Below are positions 62,867 to 64,000 of a stretch of 64,000 nt of DNA, one piece after another; position 1 is the stretch's first letter; each line of letters begins with the position of its first letter. The notes below the pieces were generated by a model. It was not told where the DNA came from and made no database searches. It saw nothing but the letters and a program-made list of their open reading frames with translations. A program made the translations under genes and the position numbers. This DNA is from SMWC01 sp964466315 (GTDB lineage: Bacteria; Pseudomonadota; Gammaproteobacteria; Steroidobacterales; Rariloculaceae): the NCBI GenBank assembly GCA_964466315.1, contig CAYXNS010000002.1, positions 1 to 64,000 on the forward strand, written 5' to 3'.

Positions 62867-63811
62867 TTACTGAATCGTACCTTTGTGCAGAAACGCGGCA
62901 CGCTCAGATGATTTCACCACCAGTTCTTGTCTTTTCGTGTTTCGCAGAATCGTGAGCGGTACATCGACACCGGCACGCCCTAGGCTCCAGACGAACCTGA
63001 AAAAATTCGCGAGGTTGCGGACAGGCTGCTTCTGGACCTCGAGTACGATATCGCCCGGCCGAAGTCCGGCGTCGTCTGCAGGGCAATTGCGGTAGACACC
63101 GACGACCGTGAGATCGCCTTCTGCATCATGGATGAGAAGGCCTAGCCATGGTCTCGGCGGTGCGAGGCGGCGGCCGTGATCGCAGATTTCATCGATAACC
63201 GGTAACAGTAGATCGATAGGCACGAACATATTTACGGTGCGGAGTGCACCGCTGACCTCGAATCCTTGAATAACGAGCGAGCCGATTCCGCACAGCCGGC
63301 CGTCGAGGTCGAGCAGTGCGGCACCTGACCAGTTCTGGTGGATCGGTGCCGTGAATATTGCATCATCGAGAACGTACTCCCAGCGACCGGCGAACTCCTG
63401 CCTTGCCACCACCTGAGCTTCCACGACCTGAGGATCGATACCCGCGCTACTGCATACCGTGACGGCATCGCCGACGTTCAGATCCTGCGATCGTCCCGGT
63501 AGCATCACCGGGCCCGGTAGAGGTGTCGTTGGCCGGATGAGCGCCAAGCCGCTCTGAAAGTCATTGCAGATGACAATGCCGGGTGCTGCTGTACCTTCCG
63601 CCGATTTGATCCAGATCTCATCCGCCTCGCTGATGACGTAGCCGATCGTCACGATCAGGCCATCGTCGCGAATGCGCACGCCGTGCCCGCTACGCTCGGT
63701 ACCCAGTAGACCTGCACTCATCGCATCGTCCGGTACGTGCGATTGGACCGACACCACGGGCTCCAGTGCTTCCTCGGCTAATTCCTCGGTGGATCGGGTC
63801 GTATCGGACAT
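62867..63811 (-). CDS. HtrA-like pseudoprotease with PDZ domain
   Basis: 314 residues. A trypsin-like fold is followed by a PDZ domain (about 215-300: GVYRNCPADDAGLRPGDIVLEV). In the protease part the catalytic His is Tyr58 (VTIGYVISEADEI for VTNxHVV..ADxI) and the Asp is Gly88 (QSGLALIR for TDLAVLK). Only Ser162 remains (NWSGAALLDLDGR). No signal peptide. It probably works as a scaffold or sensor rather than a protease. Confidence 0.82.
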   Translation of the reverse strand: MSDTTRSTEELAEEALEPVVSVQSHVPDDAMSAGLLGTERSGHGVRIRDDGLIVTIGYVISEADEIWIKSAEGTAAPGIVICNDFQSGLALIRPTTPLPGPVMLPGRSQDLNVGDAVTVCSSAGIDPQVVEAQVVARQEFAGRWEYVLDDAIFTAPIHQNWSGAALLDLDGRLCGIGSLVIQGFEVSGALRTVNMFVPIDLLLPVIDEICDHGRRLAPPRPWLGLLIHDAEGDLTVVGVYRNCPADDAGLRPGDIVLEVQKQPVRNLANFFRFVWSLGRAGVDVPLTILRNTKRQELVVKSSERAAFLHKGTIQ

Positions 63812-63831
63812 GAGCTCGTAGTGAATCGGCG

Positions 63832-64000
63832 TTAGAAACTGATACTCGGCACCCAGAGTTCGAAATCGTGATGCTCATGGATGTCGAAACTTCTCAGCAG
63901 GCTGAACCCCGCTGCTCGGAGTTCTTCTTCGCGAAGCCCTTCCGGTAGTTTCATTTCAACCGGCGGTCCAGCAGGTAGCTCACCCGCTTTGTACTCGATC
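63832..64000 (-). CDS. C-terminus of a probable SAM-dependent methyltransferase
   Basis: The last 55 codons of a gene that starts past the right edge. It reads EYKAGELPAGPPVE, LREEELRAAGFSLLRSF and a final strand HDFELWVP. This helix-strand end is typical of class I methyltransferases with a late beta hairpin. Only 20 bp separate it from the pseudoprotease gene, so they probably share an operon. Confidence 0.45.
   Translation of the reverse strand, partial: IEYKAGELPAGPPVEMKLPEGLREEELRAAGFSLLRSFDIHEHHDFELWVPSISF

Noticed and set aside
1..64000. tRNA, rRNA, CRISPR, prophage or integrative element
   Set aside because: No cloverleaf, repeat-spacer array, integrase or phage structural gene was seen on reading either strand.

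Overview
The window is one stretch of a gammaproteobacterial chromosome that is G+C-rich by eye. The assignment rests on a MiaE-type tRNA hydroxylase, an SrkA/YihE-type kinase, a REP-associated (RAYT) transposase remnant with its palindromic repeats, and RND, TRAP and TTT transporters. The gene content is accessory and catabolic: many secreted or lipoprotein enzymes, molybdenum hydroxylases, nitroreductases, metallo-beta-lactamase-fold hydrolases and solute transporters. This would fit an environmental, perhaps marine, heterotroph. I see no rRNA, tRNA, CRISPR array, prophage or plasmid backbone.

Layout. 1-3.6 kb: start of an AsmA-like gene (minus), an amidase, a secreted cupin and an Asp-box lipoprotein. 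3.7-11.9 kb (minus): a TRAP transporter (P-Q-M), then a FadR/GntR regulator, RND adaptor and RND pump overlapping by 4 bp each; two TGGTNNNACCA operators cover the regulator's ribosome binding site. 12-18.7 kb: single enzyme genes (SDR, YciI-like, RidA-like lipoprotein, MBL hydrolase, AhpD-like, TauE/SafE exporter, redoxin) separated by REP palindromes, with a deleted RAYT transposase between two inverted REPs. 18.8-21.5 kb (minus): a two-subunit IorAB-type molybdenum hydroxylase.

21.9-35.1 kb appears to be a regulon of a LacI-type repressor (27.6-28.7 kb). The same 14-bp palindrome lies upstream of the FmdB-like/M24/aldehyde dehydrogenase/E2/methyltransferase operon, upstream of the 3-hydroxyisobutyrate-dehydrogenase-like/Nramp-like/TctC group, and upstream of an AhpD-like gene at 16.5 kb. 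A truncated second copy of the dehydrogenase-Nramp junction lies at 33.0-33.4 kb. A SMP-30 lactonase, a secreted unknown, a TctA-TctB fusion permease and a GlcG-like protein follow. This looks like uptake and oxidation of an unidentified organic acid.

38-49.9 kb: a di-haem peroxidase lipoprotein, esterase, cyclase-family protein, secreted unknowns, MiaE, MBL hydrolase, nitroreductase and SrkA, interspersed with decayed genes (PLP decarboxylase tail, M16 peptidase, DMT permease, cupin). 49.9-58.1 kb: a molybdenum hydroxylase locus with two paralogous Mo-binding subunits, a Tat-signal [2Fe-2S] subunit with a lipobox, a FAD subunit with an extra cysteine cluster, a 49-residue membrane protein and a b-type cytochrome. 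The arrangement suggests a periplasmic, quinone-linked enzyme. 58.1-64 kb: an unknown, an MBL hydrolase, a carboxymuconolactone-decarboxylase-like protein, a CBM9/DUF5916 outer-membrane protein, a probable trypsin-like pseudoprotease with a PDZ domain, and the end of a probable methyltransferase.

Two themes run through the window. REP palindromes sit on or just after stop codons. Several pseudogenes appear to have kept both ends and lost the middle.
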